64,000 nt of DNA from Methanosarcina sp. MSH10X1. Its GTDB lineage: Archaea; Halobacteriota; Methanosarcinia; Methanosarcinales; Methanosarcinaceae. Position 1 is the first letter of the stretch; every line of letters starts with the position of its first letter. The position numbers and the translations under genes were made by a program. The stretch is taken from NCBI RefSeq assembly GCF_004099695.1, contig NZ_SCHL01000012.1:1-64000 (forward strand), read 5' to 3'. The notes under the pieces were generated by a model that was given only the letters and a program-made list of their open reading frames with translations, made no database searches and was not told the DNA's origin. Below, in pieces: positions 47,590-57,976 of this stretch.

Positions 47590-48069
47590 TCAAATTATCT
47601 TATCCCCTCTCAAAATTGTTCTTATCAGGAGGTCACCAGTGGAGGTATCAAGGGTTACTGTGCGTCCATAATTTTTCCCGGTATCCTCAGCTACAATTGA
47701 TATTTCAAGCCTTTCCAGGGTCTTTCTGGCCAATTCAATATTTCTCTCACCTATATTCATATTCCGATTTTCAAACATATGCGCTCCTCCCACAAGCTTC
47801 GCTTCAAGCCTTTTTCTGGATGAGCCTTTTTTCACGATCTCACCTGCAAGATATTCTATCCCGGAATCCGTATATTTCAAAGGATTTTCTTTTATTCGTG
47901 CGTTACTTATACTCGGAAGCATTGCATGGACAAGCCCTCCTATCCTTTCCCGCCTATCATAGAGTGCTATACCCACACATGAGCCTAATCCGTAGGTTTT
48001 AATTTTCACCGGGCTCCTGGCTAATGCATAGGCTCCTATTCCCACTATAATTAATTTTGAGTCGGTCAC
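47590..48069 (-). CDS. cheD: Chemoreceptor glutamine deamidase CheD
   Basis: The 159-residue protein deamidates glutamines of chemoreceptors and interacts with CheC. The catalytic Cys31 lies in [12 protein letters not shown] and His48 in GGLVHAMLP, as in the family. The start is GTG with GGAGG upstream. It is the last gene of the minus-strand cheY-B-A-R-C-D run, 98 bp after cheC. Confidence 0.92.
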   Translation of the reverse strand: MTDSKLIIVGIGAYALARSPVKIKTYGLGSCVGIALYDRRERIGGLVHAMLPSISNARIKENPLKYTDSGIEYLAGEIVKKGSSRKRLEAKLVGGAHMFENRNMNIGERNIELARKTLERLEISIVAEDTGKNYGRTVTLDTSTGDLLIRTILRGDKII

Positions 48070-48167
48070 CTTGAAAAAGCCTCCTGATTTCGAAAACTTC
48101 CGAGTTTAAGATCTCCTGGTTAAAAACGGCCCTTCTTGATAAATATTTAAGCAACTCCGATCTCCGA

Positions 48168-48806
48168 TCAGGCAGATTTCCGTGGAAATATTTCATCAAT
48201 TCTTTTTAAAATGTATTCCAGGGAAGCAGGATCAAACAGAGTCAAAACATTTCCGTAAATCTTCTCTTCTTTTATCAGGAACTCTGCATCAAGCAGAAGG
48301 GCAAAATCTGTCTTACAGCTCATTTCCGTAAGCACAGAATTCAGGATAGAGCCGAACATATCATACACCGTATAGGGTGTGGAAATCAGAATATTGAGGC
48401 CCAGAAACGTCGAAAGCGCAGTTACATAAGTTCCTGCCAGGATGTGGCTGACTTCTTCTATCAAAGACCTGCTTATGGTATCAACCGAATCTATTCCTCT
48501 ATCCTCGCCCGAAAGAATTATAGAAAGGTTTTTTACGCTCTTTTCAGGAAAGAAGATCAGGATATATCCGCTCAGATCTTTTTCAATATGCATAAATGAC
48601 CCCAGAACCGGGAATTCCGAAATGCCTGTTATCTTAGGAATATTTTCAATTAGCTCAAATTTTGCGCCCAGAACCCTTGTCTGAACCAGGTTATTTGTTA
48701 GCTTATAGAGGGAAGTCGCCGAATTCCCTATTCCGATATTTTCAAGCTCTCTCAGAGCCCCATATTCATATTCACGTAAATTCTTTAGGTTCTTACCCTC
48801 TTCCAT
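48168..48806 (-). CDS. cheC: CheY-P phosphatase CheC
   Basis: The 212-residue protein dephosphorylates CheY-P. The first active-site helix has the ExxN motif (Glu20-Asn23 in RELENIGIGN). The second equivalent helix reads EEVSHILAGTYV, where His121 stands in place of the expected Asn, so one of the two sites may be weak or dead. It overlaps the end of cheR by 14 bp and precedes cheD, its usual partner. Confidence 0.9.
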   Translation of the reverse strand: MEEGKNLKNLREYEYGALRELENIGIGNSATSLYKLTNNLVQTRVLGAKFELIENIPKITGISEFPVLGSFMHIEKDLSGYILIFFPEKSVKNLSIILSGEDRGIDSVDTISRSLIEEVSHILAGTYVTALSTFLGLNILISTPYTVYDMFGSILNSVLTEMSCKTDFALLLDAEFLIKEEKIYGNVLTLFDPASLEYILKRIDEIFPRKSA

Positions 48807-49743
48807 AAATATCCCTTGAGATTTCTTTTATGTAAAGGCGCTCTCTTGCATTATAAGGTCTAAATAAACTGGATGCAGACCCAAGCAGGGTTTCGGACTT
48901 CCCTATTACAAAAAATCCTCCTTTTTCGAGAGCCTGGTAGAAATTAAGCTGCAATCGTTCCTGAATTTCCTTTTTAAAATATATCATCACATTTCGGCAG
49001 ACAATAATATCAAACCGATCAATTCTTGTGCCTGAAATCAGGTCGTGATGTTTAAAATGTGTTATATTTTTCAGCTCGTCTATTACCTGATACGCATCTC
49101 CCTGTTTCAAAAAATAGCGCTCTCTTATGTTCGGATCAAGATTTTTAAGTGAATTTTCATTATAAACACCTCTCCTGGCTTTCTCCAGACTTTGAGTATC
49201 AATATCCGTACCTGTAATTCTTATTCTATACTTATTAAAATCGGAATTAAGGACTCTGTGCAGCAGGATAGCAAGGGAATAGGCTTCTTCTCCCGCTGCA
49301 CAGCCAGCACTCCAGATACGGATTGATCGGACTAATGACTCGGGTTTGCATTTAATAATAAAGGGAATGATCTCTTTTTCGATTATCCTGAAGGTTTCGG
49401 GATTTCGGAAAAATTCACTGACATTTACAGTAAGAGTGTCAACAAGAAACTCATATTCCTGAGGATTTCTCTTCAAAAGTTTCAAGTAAGCTCCGTAACT
49501 CTCGGAATTGGTGGCTCGAACGCGTACGTTAATTCTTCGCCTGAAATGAGCTTCCTTATAGTGCTCACAGTTAAAGCCTGTGTTTCCAGTAATAATTTTC
49601 TTTAACAGCTCAAACCCCAGATCTTCTTCCAGGTTCCGACCTGTTTCTGATCCTCTGTTCATCTCTCTCTTTATTTCATTATTGTCTGCTTTTCTAACCG
49701 GATCGTTACCCTTGTCTGCTTTTCTAACCGGATCGTTACCCAT
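48793..49743 (-). CDS. cheR: Chemoreceptor methyltransferase CheR
   Basis: The 316-residue protein methylates receptor glutamates with SAM. The N-terminal helical domain (about 35-110) is followed by the methyltransferase domain with IWSAGCAAGEEAYS and ICRNVMIYFK. The first 30 residues are not part of the family and contain two copies of GNDPVRKAD encoded by a perfect DNA duplication. A later start is possible, so the true N-terminus is uncertain. It overlaps cheC by 14 bp. Confidence 0.9.
   Translation of the reverse strand: MGNDPVRKADKGNDPVRKADNNEIKREMNRGSETGRNLEEDLGFELLKKIITGNTGFNCEHYKEAHFRRRINVRVRATNSESYGAYLKLLKRNPQEYEFLVDTLTVNVSEFFRNPETFRIIEKEIIPFIIKCKPESLVRSIRIWSAGCAAGEEAYSLAILLHRVLNSDFNKYRIRITGTDIDTQSLEKARRGVYNENSLKNLDPNIRERYFLKQGDAYQVIDELKNITHFKHHDLISGTRIDRFDIIVCRNVMIYFKKEIQERLQLNFYQALEKGGFFVIGKSETLLGSASSLFRPYNARERLYIKEISRDIYGRG
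49668..49742. repeat. Direct repeat at the cheR start
   Basis: Two adjacent identical copies of about 30 bp (GTCTGCTTTTCTAACCGGAT plus CGTTACCC) encode the repeated GNDPVRKAD of CheR. Confidence 0.85.
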
Positions 49744-49899
49744 TTCTTCACCGACAGCTTTTTTACACAGGCATTTTTGTCTATTATGACATTTTTTCGT
49801 TTTATGAATTTTTCATGATTTGCAGAATTCTTTCTTTTTACAAATTTCTGTCCATTACAGTCTTCTGCCTGCTCTGGAGTCGTTTTGTCTCTTAATATT

Positions 49900-51756
49900 T
49901 TAAACCAGAGAGTTAACATCAATTATTAAAATAACGTTTCCATCACCCAGGATTGTTGCTCCTGCAAATCCTCTGGTGTTCTCGAGAAGCTTGCTTTTGA
50001 AGCTCTTAACTATTACCTCCTGTTTTCCAAGCAGTTCATCCACGATTATTCCAATATGTTGCCCGCGTCTTTCAACCAGAACTGCGAAAATATTATCAGT
50101 CCCGTCCATATCAGGCAGCTGAAACAGCCTTCTCAATCTCAGAAGCGGAAGAATTTTATTATCTACTAAAATGACTTCCTGCCCCTTGATATGCTTGATT
50201 TCCTGAGAGTTGACTTTGATGTTTTTTACAATATTTGTAAAGGGAATTGCGTATCTTTCCTTCCCCACTCTTATCAGCATAGCCTGGTAAACCGCAATGG
50301 TTAGAGGCAGTCTTAATTCGAATCTGGAACCAGAACCAGGTTCTGACTCGATTTTTACGGAACCTCCAAGGCGTTCAACTCTGTTTTTTACAACGTCCAT
50401 TCCAATCCCCCTTCCTGAGATGTCGGTAACGTTGCCGGAAGTACTGAAACCCGGAGTAAAGATCAGCTGCATTACCTCTTTTTTCTGAAGCTGTTCCGCG
50501 CTTTCTCCTGAGATAATTCCTTTTTTTAATGCAACGCTTCTGATTTCGTCGATATCTATTCCGCGTCCATCGTCCTCAATTTTGATAAGGGCAAAATTCT
50601 CCTGCCTTGAAGCTGTAATCAGTATCGTGCCAGTTTCTTTTTTCCCAAGTTCTGCCCGCCTTTCCGGAATTTCGATTCCGTGATCAACTGCATTTCTTAA
50701 CAGGTGCACCAGGGAATCTCCAATTTCTTCAAGAATAGTCCTGTCGAGCTTGATTTCTTTTCCTTTGATTATAAGATCGATTTTTTTATTCTGGGCTCGT
50801 GCAAGGTCTCTCACCATTCTGGAATAGATATAGGTTACATGGTCCAGAGGCACCATTCTTGCCTCGATAACCTCATCTTGAAGTTCTCTTGTCAGTTTAT
50901 AGAAATCTGAAAGTGCAACCTTGAGCTCCTTGGATCTCAAGTCGCCTGTAAGCTCGTTTATTCTGCTCCGATTAATTATGAGCTCACCTACAAGATTCAT
51001 TAATTTATCGAGCTGTTCGGCACTGATTCTTGAACTCTGGATAGTTTTTGGCTTAAGATCTGGTACAGGAGAAGCAAGATTCTTTTCCTCCTTTTCTACT
51101 TGATAAACTCCTTTCCCAGTTTTGCAAACTTCCTCTTCAGTCCTGCGAGATTCTTTTTCAGTTTTATCAGTACTTCTCTCAATTTGATGAAGAGGTTCTG
51201 AAGCTCTTTCAGTCAATCCTATTTCTTCATTACTTAAAGCATTCTGATTTTGATTGTCATATTCTTCTATAAATAATGGCATGTTTTCATCTAGCGGCTT
51301 ATTTTCAAATTTTTTTAGTGATGCCTTTCCAGAAGATTGATTTATATTCCTTAGTGTTCTCAGCAACTCGCCAATGTCAGAATGGGGTTCATATCTATTT
51401 TCCGTCTTTTTCTCTCTTTTTCCGGATCTATCCCCATTAATCTCAAAGACGCTTTCCACAAGCTTTTCAAGAGAGTCCACACACGCTAAGAGAATATCAA
51501 TCAAAAAAGAATCAAGAATAAGTTGCTGCGTTCGAAGCCTATCTATCAGACTCTCCATTTCATGAGCTAACTCGACAATATGTTTGAAGCCCATAGTTGA
51601 AGCCATACCTTTGAATGTATGGGCTGCACGGAACAGGGTATTCATCTGTTCCGAATTATCGGGGTCTTTCTCAAGTGCAAGCAGGGAATCGCTCATTTCT
51701 TTAATATATTTTTCAGATTCTGCTCTGAAAATGTCCATATATTTCGACATATCCAT
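49900..51756 (-). CDS. cheA: Chemotaxis histidine kinase CheA
   Basis: The protein has about 618 residues. The P1 phosphotransfer domain carries the phosphorylated His46 (RAAHTFKGM). A long charged linker (about 115-255) follows without a recognisable CheY-binding P2 domain. The dimerisation domain, the ATPase (LRNAVDHG, IEDDGRGID and GRGIGMDVV) and a C-terminal CheW-like P5 domain (from QAMLIRVGKERYAIPF) complete it. An upstream TTG at 51786 is in frame; the ATG at 51756 matches the usual MDMSKYMDIF start. It signals to the CheY and CheB encoded upstream. Confidence 0.93.
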   Translation of the reverse strand: MDMSKYMDIFRAESEKYIKEMSDSLLALEKDPDNSEQMNTLFRAAHTFKGMASTMGFKHIVELAHEMESLIDRLRTQQLILDSFLIDILLACVDSLEKLVESVFEINGDRSGKREKKTENRYEPHSDIGELLRTLRNINQSSGKASLKKFENKPLDENMPLFIEEYDNQNQNALSNEEIGLTERASEPLHQIERSTDKTEKESRRTEEEVCKTGKGVYQVEKEEKNLASPVPDLKPKTIQSSRISAEQLDKLMNLVGELIINRSRINELTGDLRSKELKVALSDFYKLTRELQDEVIEARMVPLDHVTYIYSRMVRDLARAQNKKIDLIIKGKEIKLDRTILEEIGDSLVHLLRNAVDHGIEIPERRAELGKKETGTILITASRQENFALIKIEDDGRGIDIDEIRSVALKKGIISGESAEQLQKKEVMQLIFTPGFSTSGNVTDISGRGIGMDVVKNRVERLGGSVKIESEPGSGSRFELRLPLTIAVYQAMLIRVGKERYAIPFTNIVKNIKVNSQEIKHIKGQEVILVDNKILPLLRLRRLFQLPDMDGTDNIFAVLVERRGQHIGIIVDELLGKQEVIVKSFKSKLLENTRGFAGATILGDGNVILIIDVNSLV

Positions 51757-51824
51757 ATTTTTCCCTGCCTCGGTTTCAAATATCAACTTTTTTCTTATAA
51801 GTTAGCCAGTTTTCTTTATAGACA

Positions 51825-52910
51825 TCAAGTTACTATTTTTATAATTTCTTCAGCCATTTTATCCAGAGGTAGCACAGAATCTGCCAGTTTTCGTTTCACA
51901 ATTTCTTTTGGCATCCCGTAAATTACGCATGAACTCTGTGCCTCAGCAATTACTTTTCCTCCCATTCTTTTTACTTCTTCAGCTCCATCCGCTCCATCGC
52001 AATTCATTCCTGTCAGAATCAGGGAAATCACCCTAGAGCCGTAAACAGGAGCAATAGATCTGAAAAGAGCATTTACTGAAGGTCTTGATCCCAGCTCTTT
52101 CGGGCCGCATGAGAGATGCACGATTTCTTTTTTCCGATTGTTTACGGTCTTCTGTACTATTTCCATATGATAGCCTCCGGGAGCTATAAGTACAGTCCCT
52201 TCTTCTACCACATCCCCCTCCTGCGCCTCTTTTACCTTAAGAGCCGTTTTCGAATCGAGCCTCTTACACAGCGACGCCGTAAAACCGGGAGGCATATGCT
52301 GTACTACCAGGACTGCGGCAGGAATGTTAGCAGGAAGAGAGCCTATGAGTTTCTCCAGGGCTCTTGGGCCCCCAGTGGATGCACCTATTGCAAGCACGTT
52401 TCTAACGGAACCTATCTCTCTCCGAAACCTGCTCTCTTCTTTTCTCTCTCTCTTTCCGTTTGCTTCCGGCTTTTCTGATTCCTGCTCTCGCATGCATTCC
52501 AGATTTTCAAGGTTAGCTTTTGTAGCTGCCCGGATTTTTCTGCAAATCTCTTCTGCCATGTCCGGCATGCTCTGACTGAGAATTCCTTCAGGCTTCTGGA
52601 TAACATCCACTGCTCCGTATTCAAAAGCTGTAAGCGTAATTTCTTCAGCTCTCTCCCCAAGGGCTGAAATTATCACAACAGGAGTCGGGAATTCTTTCAT
52701 AATCCTAGCAAGTGTCTTGAGACCGTCAAGAACAGGCATAACATTGTCTAAAAGAACGATATCAGGTGTTAGCTTGCCAATCTTTTCAAGTCCGTCCTTT
52801 CCATTGATTGCAGTTCCTACGACCCTGATTTTTGGGTCTTTACTTAAAATATCGGAAAGGAGCTTGCGAATTAAAGCAGAATCATCAACTATGAGTGCGC
52901 GGATAGTCAT
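51825..52910 (-). CDS. cheB: Receptor methylesterase CheB
   Basis: The 361-residue protein has an N-terminal receiver domain (Asp9, Asp10 and phospho-acceptor Asp55 in VLLDNVMP) and a C-terminal esterase with the Ser-His-Asp triad in GASTGGPRAL, QHMPPGF and TGMNCDGADG. A charged linker of about 50 residues joins them. It demethylates receptor glutamyl esters. A GTG three codons upstream is an alternative start. The gene lies between cheA and cheY. Confidence 0.93.
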   Translation of the reverse strand: MTIRALIVDDSALIRKLLSDILSKDPKIRVVGTAINGKDGLEKIGKLTPDIVLLDNVMPVLDGLKTLARIMKEFPTPVVIISALGERAEEITLTAFEYGAVDVIQKPEGILSQSMPDMAEEICRKIRAATKANLENLECMREQESEKPEANGKRERKEESRFRREIGSVRNVLAIGASTGGPRALEKLIGSLPANIPAAVLVVQHMPPGFTASLCKRLDSKTALKVKEAQEGDVVEEGTVLIAPGGYHMEIVQKTVNNRKKEIVHLSCGPKELGSRPSVNALFRSIAPVYGSRVISLILTGMNCDGADGAEEVKRMGGKVIAEAQSSCVIYGMPKEIVKRKLADSVLPLDKMAEEIIKIVT

Positions 52911-53210
52911 CTCAAGCACTTTTTCGTTAAATGCAATATTTAATCCTTCTTAATACTCTAACTGCCAATATTTATTTGAAGTTACCAGGATTTGATAATT
53001 TTATTTAAATTTGATAATTTTACTTATATCTACTAGTTTTATATATTTGATAACTTTATATATTTAATAATTTTATTTATATTTAATAATTTTATATATT
53101 TGATAACTTTATATACTTGATAATTTTATTTACTTTTGATGTAGCTTGATATCTGACTTTACTTAAAGTACTTTTAATAATGGTCTGATTTAACGGAGTC
53201 TCAAATAGGT
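52911..53210. repeat. AT-rich gap with imperfect short repeats
   Basis: Between cheY and cheB, positions about 52990-53140 carry six or more imperfect copies of TTTGATAATTTTATTTATA. No gene lies here. The repeats would be transcribed if the che genes form one operon. Confidence 0.7.
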
Positions 53211-53576
53211 CTAATTTGGCTCGGCAATTTTTCGAATTACATCCAGCATTCCATCAGCCTCAAAGGGCTTTACAATAAACCCCATAGCGCCTATCTTCAT
53301 TGATTCAGTAATGAGCGCCTGCTGCCCAAGGGAGGAGCACATTACTATCTTTGCCTCCGGATCCATAGTAAGAAGTTTTTGCAATGCCTCTTTTCCATCC
53401 ATATCCGGCATAATTATATCCATTAGCACAATATCGGGCTTTACCTCAAGATACGTCTGAATTGCCTCTTCTCCATCACTGACCTCAGCGACCACTTCAT
53501 GTCCGTGCATCAGAAGAATGTCTCTAATTACCATTCGCATAAATTCGGCATCGTCCACGATCATAACTCTGGCCAT
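53211..53576 (-). CDS. cheY: Response regulator CheY
   Basis: The 121-residue single receiver domain has the acidic pair Asp8-Asp9 (MIVDDAEF), phospho-acceptor Asp53 (IVLMDIIMP), a conserved Ser (CSSLG) and Lys103 (FIVKPFEA). It would carry the signal from CheA to the archaellum switch through adaptor proteins not encoded here. The ATG at 53576 has GGGAG at ideal spacing. It is the first gene of the minus-strand che run. Confidence 0.93.
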   Translation of the reverse strand: MARVMIVDDAEFMRMVIRDILLMHGHEVVAEVSDGEEAIQTYLEVKPDIVLMDIIMPDMDGKEALQKLLTMDPEAKIVMCSSLGQQALITESMKIGAMGFIVKPFEADGMLDVIRKIAEPN

Positions 53577-54590
53577 GCATCTCCCTTCTTTCAATCTTGA
53601 ACAAGCGACAATATCGGATAATATTTCACACTCCTATTTTCTGGAATGTTCCGACACCTTATTCCCGTGTGTGCCGAATCTCGCCTCTTGCCTGTAGATT
53701 CTTCATAAATCAATGCTATGAATCAAAGGACCTCAGTTGAATAACTACTCGCGGTTAACAAATGTAACCAGCGAATGTTTTTCTTATTAAGGCAGATCTA
53801 TCCTAATTATGTAGAAAAATATATACGAGACCTGCTATATTAAACTTTTTTAATTATCTTTAGCAAATCTAGAGTTAAAAATTTGTCCGGAAGAGCCCGA
53901 GAACTGGCACGTTAACAAACTATCCTAAAATTTGTAGTTCCTCTCCGACTTTTCATCCGAATGTTGACTTTGATTTATAAATTTAAATAAAAATATTAAT
54001 GATAACACTTTATAAATAAAAATGCTACTATAATTGTTTTAAAACTAATTTAGCCTAATTTCCAATCTTTTTATGAAATAATAACACCGGAAATGATACT
54101 GTAGTTTAAATAAATAACTTTTATTGTTGTTTATATATTGAAAATATGACTCTAAGTTTAGCAAATAAATTTATATCCTCTCGGACTTCATATATTACTA
54201 AGTAAATTGAGGAATTACTCTCGATGTAATTTGCAGGTCTAAGACTTGCTGAAGATATAGATGAGAAGATTTCATTTTATACTCTCTTATATCAGATCAG
54301 GGAAGATTCGAATTCAATGTTTCTTTAAAAGGATTTCATTTGCAAGAAACTTGTTTACAAAATCCTTGACAAATCAGCTTATAAAACTTCCTTGAAAATT
54401 ACTATAAAGCTCCTTTGAAACTTACTATAAAGCTCCCTTAAAAATTACTATAAAGCTCCCTTGAAAATTACTATAAAATTCCCTTGAAAATTACTATAAA
54501 ATTCCCTTGACAAAATTAGCTTATAAAAAGCTTCTCTTATAGAGATTCCTTTTACAAAATCTCCAAGTTGTCCTCCAGGAGTAGATTTTA
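53577..54590. other. Divergent gap between the two chemotaxis transcription units
   Basis: About 1 kb of AT-rich DNA lies between cheY (minus) and the response regulator (plus). No gene is recognised. A 23-bp repeat array lies at 54380-54513. It must contain both promoters. Confidence 0.6.
54380..54513. repeat. 23-bp tandem repeats
   Basis: Five consecutive units of TTACTATAAAGCTCCCTTGA plus AAA, some with AATTCC for AGCTCC, begin at 54399, and a partial copy precedes them. Confidence 0.85.
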
Positions 54591-54965
54591 GTGCCTGAAA
54601 TCCTGATTGTTGAAGATAATTTACTTAACCTGACGGTCGAAGCAGACTTACTTAAGTCCTTTGGATATGAACCGAAGAAGGCGAAAGATGGCTTTGAAGC
54701 TCTCGAGATTCTAAGCGAATTGAAATTTGATCTGATATTGCTCGATATGGAGCTCCCGAAAATGCACGGTCTCGAACTGCTTCAAAAAATTAAACTTAAT
54801 CCTGAAACCAGGGGTATAAAGGTCGTCGCAGTTACAGGTCACTCCGACCCCGAGAATAAAGAAAAGTTCCTTAAAGCCGGGTGTTATGCCGTTCTTGCCA
54901 AACCCATAAACTTTGGTGATTTTGGTTCACAGGTCACGAAATTCCTTGCAACGGCAGACTCCTGA
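54591..54965 (+). CDS. Single-domain response regulator
   Basis: The 124-residue receiver domain has Glu8-Asp9 (LIVEDNLLN), phospho-acceptor Asp52 (ILLDMELP), Thr in AVTGHS and Lys104 (LAKPIN). The VEDNLLN and MELPKM pattern is more like the receivers of hybrid kinases and DivK than like CheY. The start codon is GTG, with CCAGGAG upstream. It lies before the receptor gene and may be a second phosphate acceptor for CheA, or belong to another kinase. Confidence 0.9.
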   Translation: MPEILIVEDNLLNLTVEADLLKSFGYEPKKAKDGFEALEILSELKFDLILLDMELPKMHGLELLQKIKLNPETRGIKVVAVTGHSDPENKEKFLKAGCYAVLAKPINFGDFGSQVTKFLATADS

Positions 54966-55331
54966 ATATAGAAAGTAGACATTAAGACAAAAGAGCAGGT
55001 GCGAAAACAGAAAAGTAAATTTATCAAGATCTGTCGATAAAAAAATTAATTGCTGGAAAGTTACCGATTAAAAATTGACACTTAAGATTATAGTTAAGAA
55101 ACTTACTTAATGAATATTTTAGTCTGGTTTCGACTTTTTAATGAATCAGAAAATTTATCAATTCAAATAGTCTGTATAAAATAATAGTCTGTATAAAATA
55201 TCTGGTTGGGAAGATCAGGCAGTTTTCTATAGAGATATTTCCGCCCGTTTACCCCCCTCAGCAATGCCGCTGATAGGTTTAGTTCAGTTACAGGTCGAAA
55301 GGGTACAGAGGCGGAGAAGCTGGAGGTACGG
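54966..55331. other. Gap upstream of the receptor gene
   Basis: No gene lies in this 366-bp gap. Two adjacent copies of TAGTCTGTATAAAATA (about 55167-55200) give TATA-like sequences that may drive the receptor gene, with a leader of about 120 nt. Confidence 0.5.
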
Positions 55332-57410
55332 GTGAGAGAAATGTATAAAAACACAAAAATAGGTCATATAGTCATAGGTTTTGCTATTCTTCTAATTTTA
55401 ATTTTTTTTGTTGGGTATACAGGCTATCAGGGTATTAACGATGTTGAAAAAAAGAGCCGAGCCATTCAAAACATGACCTCTATCATGAATAACATGCAGG
55501 GAGCCCTAGCAGCTCAGGAAAATTATGTTATCTATGGTGACCCTGTCTATAAGGAAGAAACTTATAAAAATCTTAATCTCGTACCCACGCAGGCAACCAT
55601 ATCCAAAGAAATATATCTTGGCTATCTTGATCCTGTTAATCAGGGCCGAATGGATTCTATTCTGAAAACTTCCGATGAGTTTAGAGACAATTTTGACAGT
55701 TATGTTGAAGCAAATAATGAAGAAATTATCCTGAGAGCCGACATTGTCTCAAAAGGCGAGCTTATTTTGCAGGAAGCGGATGAAATCTATAAGGACCAGA
55801 TGCTCCAATATCAGCAATATCTTGAGAATGGCTCTTCGAGCGAAACCCTCCAGCGAAAATTAGCCAATGCTCAGGAAGCCCAGAGGATCAGCCTACTTGC
55901 GATGGAAGCCCGAAACGAATATCAGAATTACATTATTGACCCCGAAGACCAGTATGCGGAAAATTTCGATCGCCTGATGGGGGACATAATCGAAGTTACC
56001 GATAATCTGGACGAACAGCTGGCTAGACCTGAAAATCTTGAGCGTGGAAATACAATAATTTCCAGTGCCAGAGAGATCCGGACTCATTTTGACCGGCTGG
56101 AAACTCTTAAAGAGAGAAAGGCAGTTGAAGTTCAAAACATGGGAATTATAGCTGCGAGGGTTGAAGGGATTGCTCAGGATGCCAGTGCGGACCAGAGAGA
56201 AAGGCTCAACCTTTTGATAACAGACTCTGTAAATAAGATCCTTCTCGTTACACTTCTTTCAATGCTTATCGGGGCTTTACTCGTTTTCGTAATTCTGAAC
56301 CTTTATAGGAAGCCCATTTATGAATTGCTTGAGGCGGCTGACAGGATCTCGGAAGGAGACCTGAATGTTCAGATAAAAGGGAACTCAAGGAGTGAAATCT
56401 CCCAACTCTCACAGGCTTTTAGATCGATGGTTGAGAACCTTCGTGGTTTAATTAAAGAGATTCAGGAAAGTTCACTTCACCTTTCTACACTTTCGGAGGA
56501 GATGTCTGCTTCCTCCGAGGAAGTAGCGTCAGCATCAAGAAAAATTTCCGATACTGCAGCTGAAATTTCAAACGGGACAGAAGTGCAGAGCATAAAAATA
56601 GTGGATATAACTCATGCAATGCAGGATATGACACATAATATCCAGGAAATTGCAGAAAATACTCAAAAAGTTTCCAAAAATACCAATGTTGTCAATAACA
56701 CTGTAAGTGATATTGGAGATGCTTCAAGAGAAATCCTATTAAAAATGGACCTTATTCGTTCTTCAGTTGATGAGACCGAGCAAGTAATAATGGAACTGGA
56801 CTCCAAATCTCAGCAAATTAATGAGATTATAACTCTTATTACCAGGATTGCGGACCAGACAAATATGCTTGCACTGAATGCTGCAATCGAGGCCGCCCGG
56901 GCTGGCGAACATGGCCGGGGTTTCTCTGTCGTAGCCGATGAAGTCCGAAAACTTGCCGATGAATCCGGTCGTGCTGCAAATAACATTTCTAAACTAATTG
57001 ATGAGATAAGAAGTAGCATCGGCGAAACCGTGGAAAGCATAGAAGCCAGTAAAAAAGATGTGCAGGTCGGTTCACAGTCCGTTAACAGCGCGGTTGAAAT
57101 GGTTGCAGGGATTGTTTCTACAATCAATGAAATTACTAATATGATAGAAGACGTTGCAGCCGCTACAGAAGAACAGTCCGCATCCATTGAAGAGATAACT
57201 TCTACGCTGGAGGATATTTCCTCAATCTCAGAACAATCCGCCGCAGGAACCCAGGAGACTGCTGCAGCTCTTGAGGAACAGAGTGCTTCAATGTCAGAAC
57301 TTGCCAATATGGCCAGCGACCTTTCTTTGCTCGGGGAAAAGATGAGAAAGGCTACGGAGAAATTTAGGCTTGGCAACTCAAGAGAAGGGCCGGAAAATAA
57401 GGTCAGTTAA
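55332..57410 (+). CDS. Methyl-accepting chemotaxis protein
   Basis: The 692-residue receptor has one membrane segment at residues about 10-32, an extracellular helical sensor domain of about 270 residues, a second membrane segment at about 303-325, a HAMP domain (325-378) and a cytoplasmic signalling coiled coil with the conserved tip [19 protein letters not shown]. The ligand is unknown. The GTG at 55332 has GGAGG at 5 nt spacing; an ATG three codons later is possible. It is followed by cheW 28 bp downstream. Confidence 0.93.
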   Translation: MREMYKNTKIGHIVIGFAILLILIFFVGYTGYQGINDVEKKSRAIQNMTSIMNNMQGALAAQENYVIYGDPVYKEETYKNLNLVPTQATISKEIYLGYLDPVNQGRMDSILKTSDEFRDNFDSYVEANNEEIILRADIVSKGELILQEADEIYKDQMLQYQQYLENGSSSETLQRKLANAQEAQRISLLAMEARNEYQNYIIDPEDQYAENFDRLMGDIIEVTDNLDEQLARPENLERGNTIISSAREIRTHFDRLETLKERKAVEVQNMGIIAARVEGIAQDASADQRERLNLLITDSVNKILLVTLLSMLIGALLVFVILNLYRKPIYELLEAADRISEGDLNVQIKGNSRSEISQLSQAFRSMVENLRGLIKEIQESSLHLSTLSEEMSASSEEVASASRKISDTAAEISNGTEVQSIKIVDITHAMQDMTHNIQEIAENTQKVSKNTNVVNNTVSDIGDASREILLKMDLIRSSVDETEQVIMELDSKSQQINEIITLITRIADQTNMLALNAAIEAARAGEHGRGFSVVADEVRKLADESGRAANNISKLIDEIRSSIGETVESIEASKKDVQVGSQSVNSAVEMVAGIVSTINEITNMIEDVAAATEEQSASIEEITSTLEDISSISEQSAAGTQETAAALEEQSASMSELANMASDLSLLGEKMRKATEKFRLGNSREGPENKVS

Positions 57411-57438
57411 AAACCTGGAATTAGTTTGAGGAATTCAA

Positions 57439-57951
57439 ATGTTTGAAGAAGCGTTAGAAGGAGGTTCGAGTCTCCCGGAAAAAAATCTTCATTTAGTGAC
57501 CTTTGAGCTTTCAGGCGAAGATTTCGGAGTAGACATCATGCAGGTTTCCGAAGTTCTTCCGGTTCCGAGAATTACCCGCGTTCCCCAGGCCCCGGCATGC
57601 ATAAAAGGACTCATTAACCTGCGGGGAAAAATCCTCGTAGTGATAGACCTTAACAGGCGGCTTGGTTTCCCGTCGAAAGAAACTGACAGCCTGTCCAGGA
57701 TTATCATAGTGGAGGTCAAAGATACGGTCATTGGAATGCTTGTAAATTCCGTAAAGGAAGTCATGCGCCTGCCTCTCTCTTCAATTGAACCAACCCCTGA
57801 GATGATTAAATCGAAAATTAATGCAGAATATCTAACAGGTGTAGGAAAGACAGGGAACAGGCTTCTTATTCTCCTGAACCTGGCAAGGGTAATTGGAGAA
57901 GAAGAGATTGAAGAATTCAATAAGCTATCCTCTCCTGAGGCGAATAGTTAA
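57439..57951 (+). CDS. cheW: Chemotaxis adaptor CheW
   Basis: The 170-residue CheW-domain protein links receptors to CheA. It carries VTFELSGEDFGVDIMQVSEVL, followed by the RGKILVVIDLNRRLGF and MRLPLSSIEPTPE segments of the family. It lies directly behind the receptor gene on the same strand and is probably co-transcribed with it. Confidence 0.93.
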   Translation: MFEEALEGGSSLPEKNLHLVTFELSGEDFGVDIMQVSEVLPVPRITRVPQAPACIKGLINLRGKILVVIDLNRRLGFPSKETDSLSRIIIVEVKDTVIGMLVNSVKEVMRLPLSSIEPTPEMIKSKINAEYLTGVGKTGNRLLILLNLARVIGEEEIEEFNKLSSPEANS

Positions 57952-57976
57952 AAACTTGATAGCAAATTTTAAAATC

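Noticed and set aside
57893-57976. N-terminal extension of the GntP-type permease
   Set aside because: It would overlap cheW by 59 bp and add basic, non-conserved residues. The ATG at 57977 begins directly at the first membrane helix.
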